Source: Atrichornis clamosus (taxonomy: Eukaryota; Chordata; Aves; Passeriformes; Menuridae). Taken from it: a stretch of DNA of 64,000 bases. A program made the position numbers and the translations under genes. The DNA lies in NCBI GenBank assembly GCA_013400975.1, contig WBMZ01011701.1, positions 1-64,000 of the forward strand, read 5' to 3'. Of this stretch, positions 1 to 64,000 are shown one piece after another; position 1 is the stretch's first letter; each line of letters opens with the position of its first letter. The notes under the pieces are model-generated. The model saw nothing but the letters and a program-made list of their open reading frames with translations, was not told the DNA's origin and searched no databases.

Positions 1-180
1 GTCTAGCAAAACCACGACAACGTTAGTGGTTGATACACTGAAAAACTATGTGCAAAGGAAGAACAGTTCATTCAGGAAATGTTAGACAGTCATGTATCTC
101 CCCATCTTCATCACACAATTTCTTTTAGTTTTAAAAGTATTTCAAAAAATAAGCAGAATAAGACTTAAAACACAATTTAC

Positions 181-63806
<63,626 letters not shown>

Positions 63807-64000
63807 CTAATAAAAGCAAAAACATCTTGTGTTTATCATTTGTCTTTACAATAATTCACATTTTTCCACAATCACTCCATTAAACTTATTTAGGTAACTA
63901 ATAAATTATATCAACTTGTTCATTGAAATATAAAAACAATTAAATCATTACTTTGCTATGCAGAAAGACTTTAAACAAAACACTGTCATGAACAAGGAGA

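Overview
The window is a draft-quality vertebrate nuclear sequence, almost certainly from a bird. It is AT-rich, carries several CR1 LINE fragments and two copies of one avian-type retroviral LTR, and has small GT-AG exons spaced through long introns. A 275-base run of N (38679-38953) and a single n (55188) are assembly gaps or ambiguities.

One gene explains essentially all coding signal: an axonemal dynein heavy chain on the minus strand, best matched by DNAH5, the outer-arm gamma-type heavy chain. I placed 45 consecutive internal exons (called w1 to w45 in transcription order) from 63806 down to 181. Every exon-exon phase joins, all introns are GT-AG, and the exons sum to 8220 bases, exactly 2740 codons without a stop. 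Residue numbers given here count from the first codon of w1. Both ends lie outside the window: the N-terminal tail to the right of 64000, and the last roughly 130 residues plus the stop codon to the left of position 1.

Layout along the protein: w1-w3 (63.8-61.2 kb) end of the linker; w4-w7 AAA1, the main ATPase site; w8-w11 AAA2 and w12-w13 its link to AAA3; w14-w18 AAA3; w19 link; w20-w24 AAA4; w24-w26 the first stalk helix; w27-w28 the microtubule-binding domain; w28-w30 the second stalk helix; w31-w34 AAA5 and the strut coiled coil; w35-w41 AAA6; w42-w45 the C-terminal region.

The introns hold CR1 fragments (about 901-1205, 16150-16500, 34836-35690, 38581-39056, 45298-45350, 59275-59890), two LTR copies (49849-50475 and 53880-54212), a CAAA microsatellite, AT-rich tracts and several perfect inverted repeats. 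The most notable observation is that the complete LTR lies between two copies of a 5-base target duplication that spans the splice donor of exon w10, so the insertion hit an exon boundary and the duplication preserved a usable donor. I see no bacterial, viral-genome, CRISPR or new multi-gene system here.
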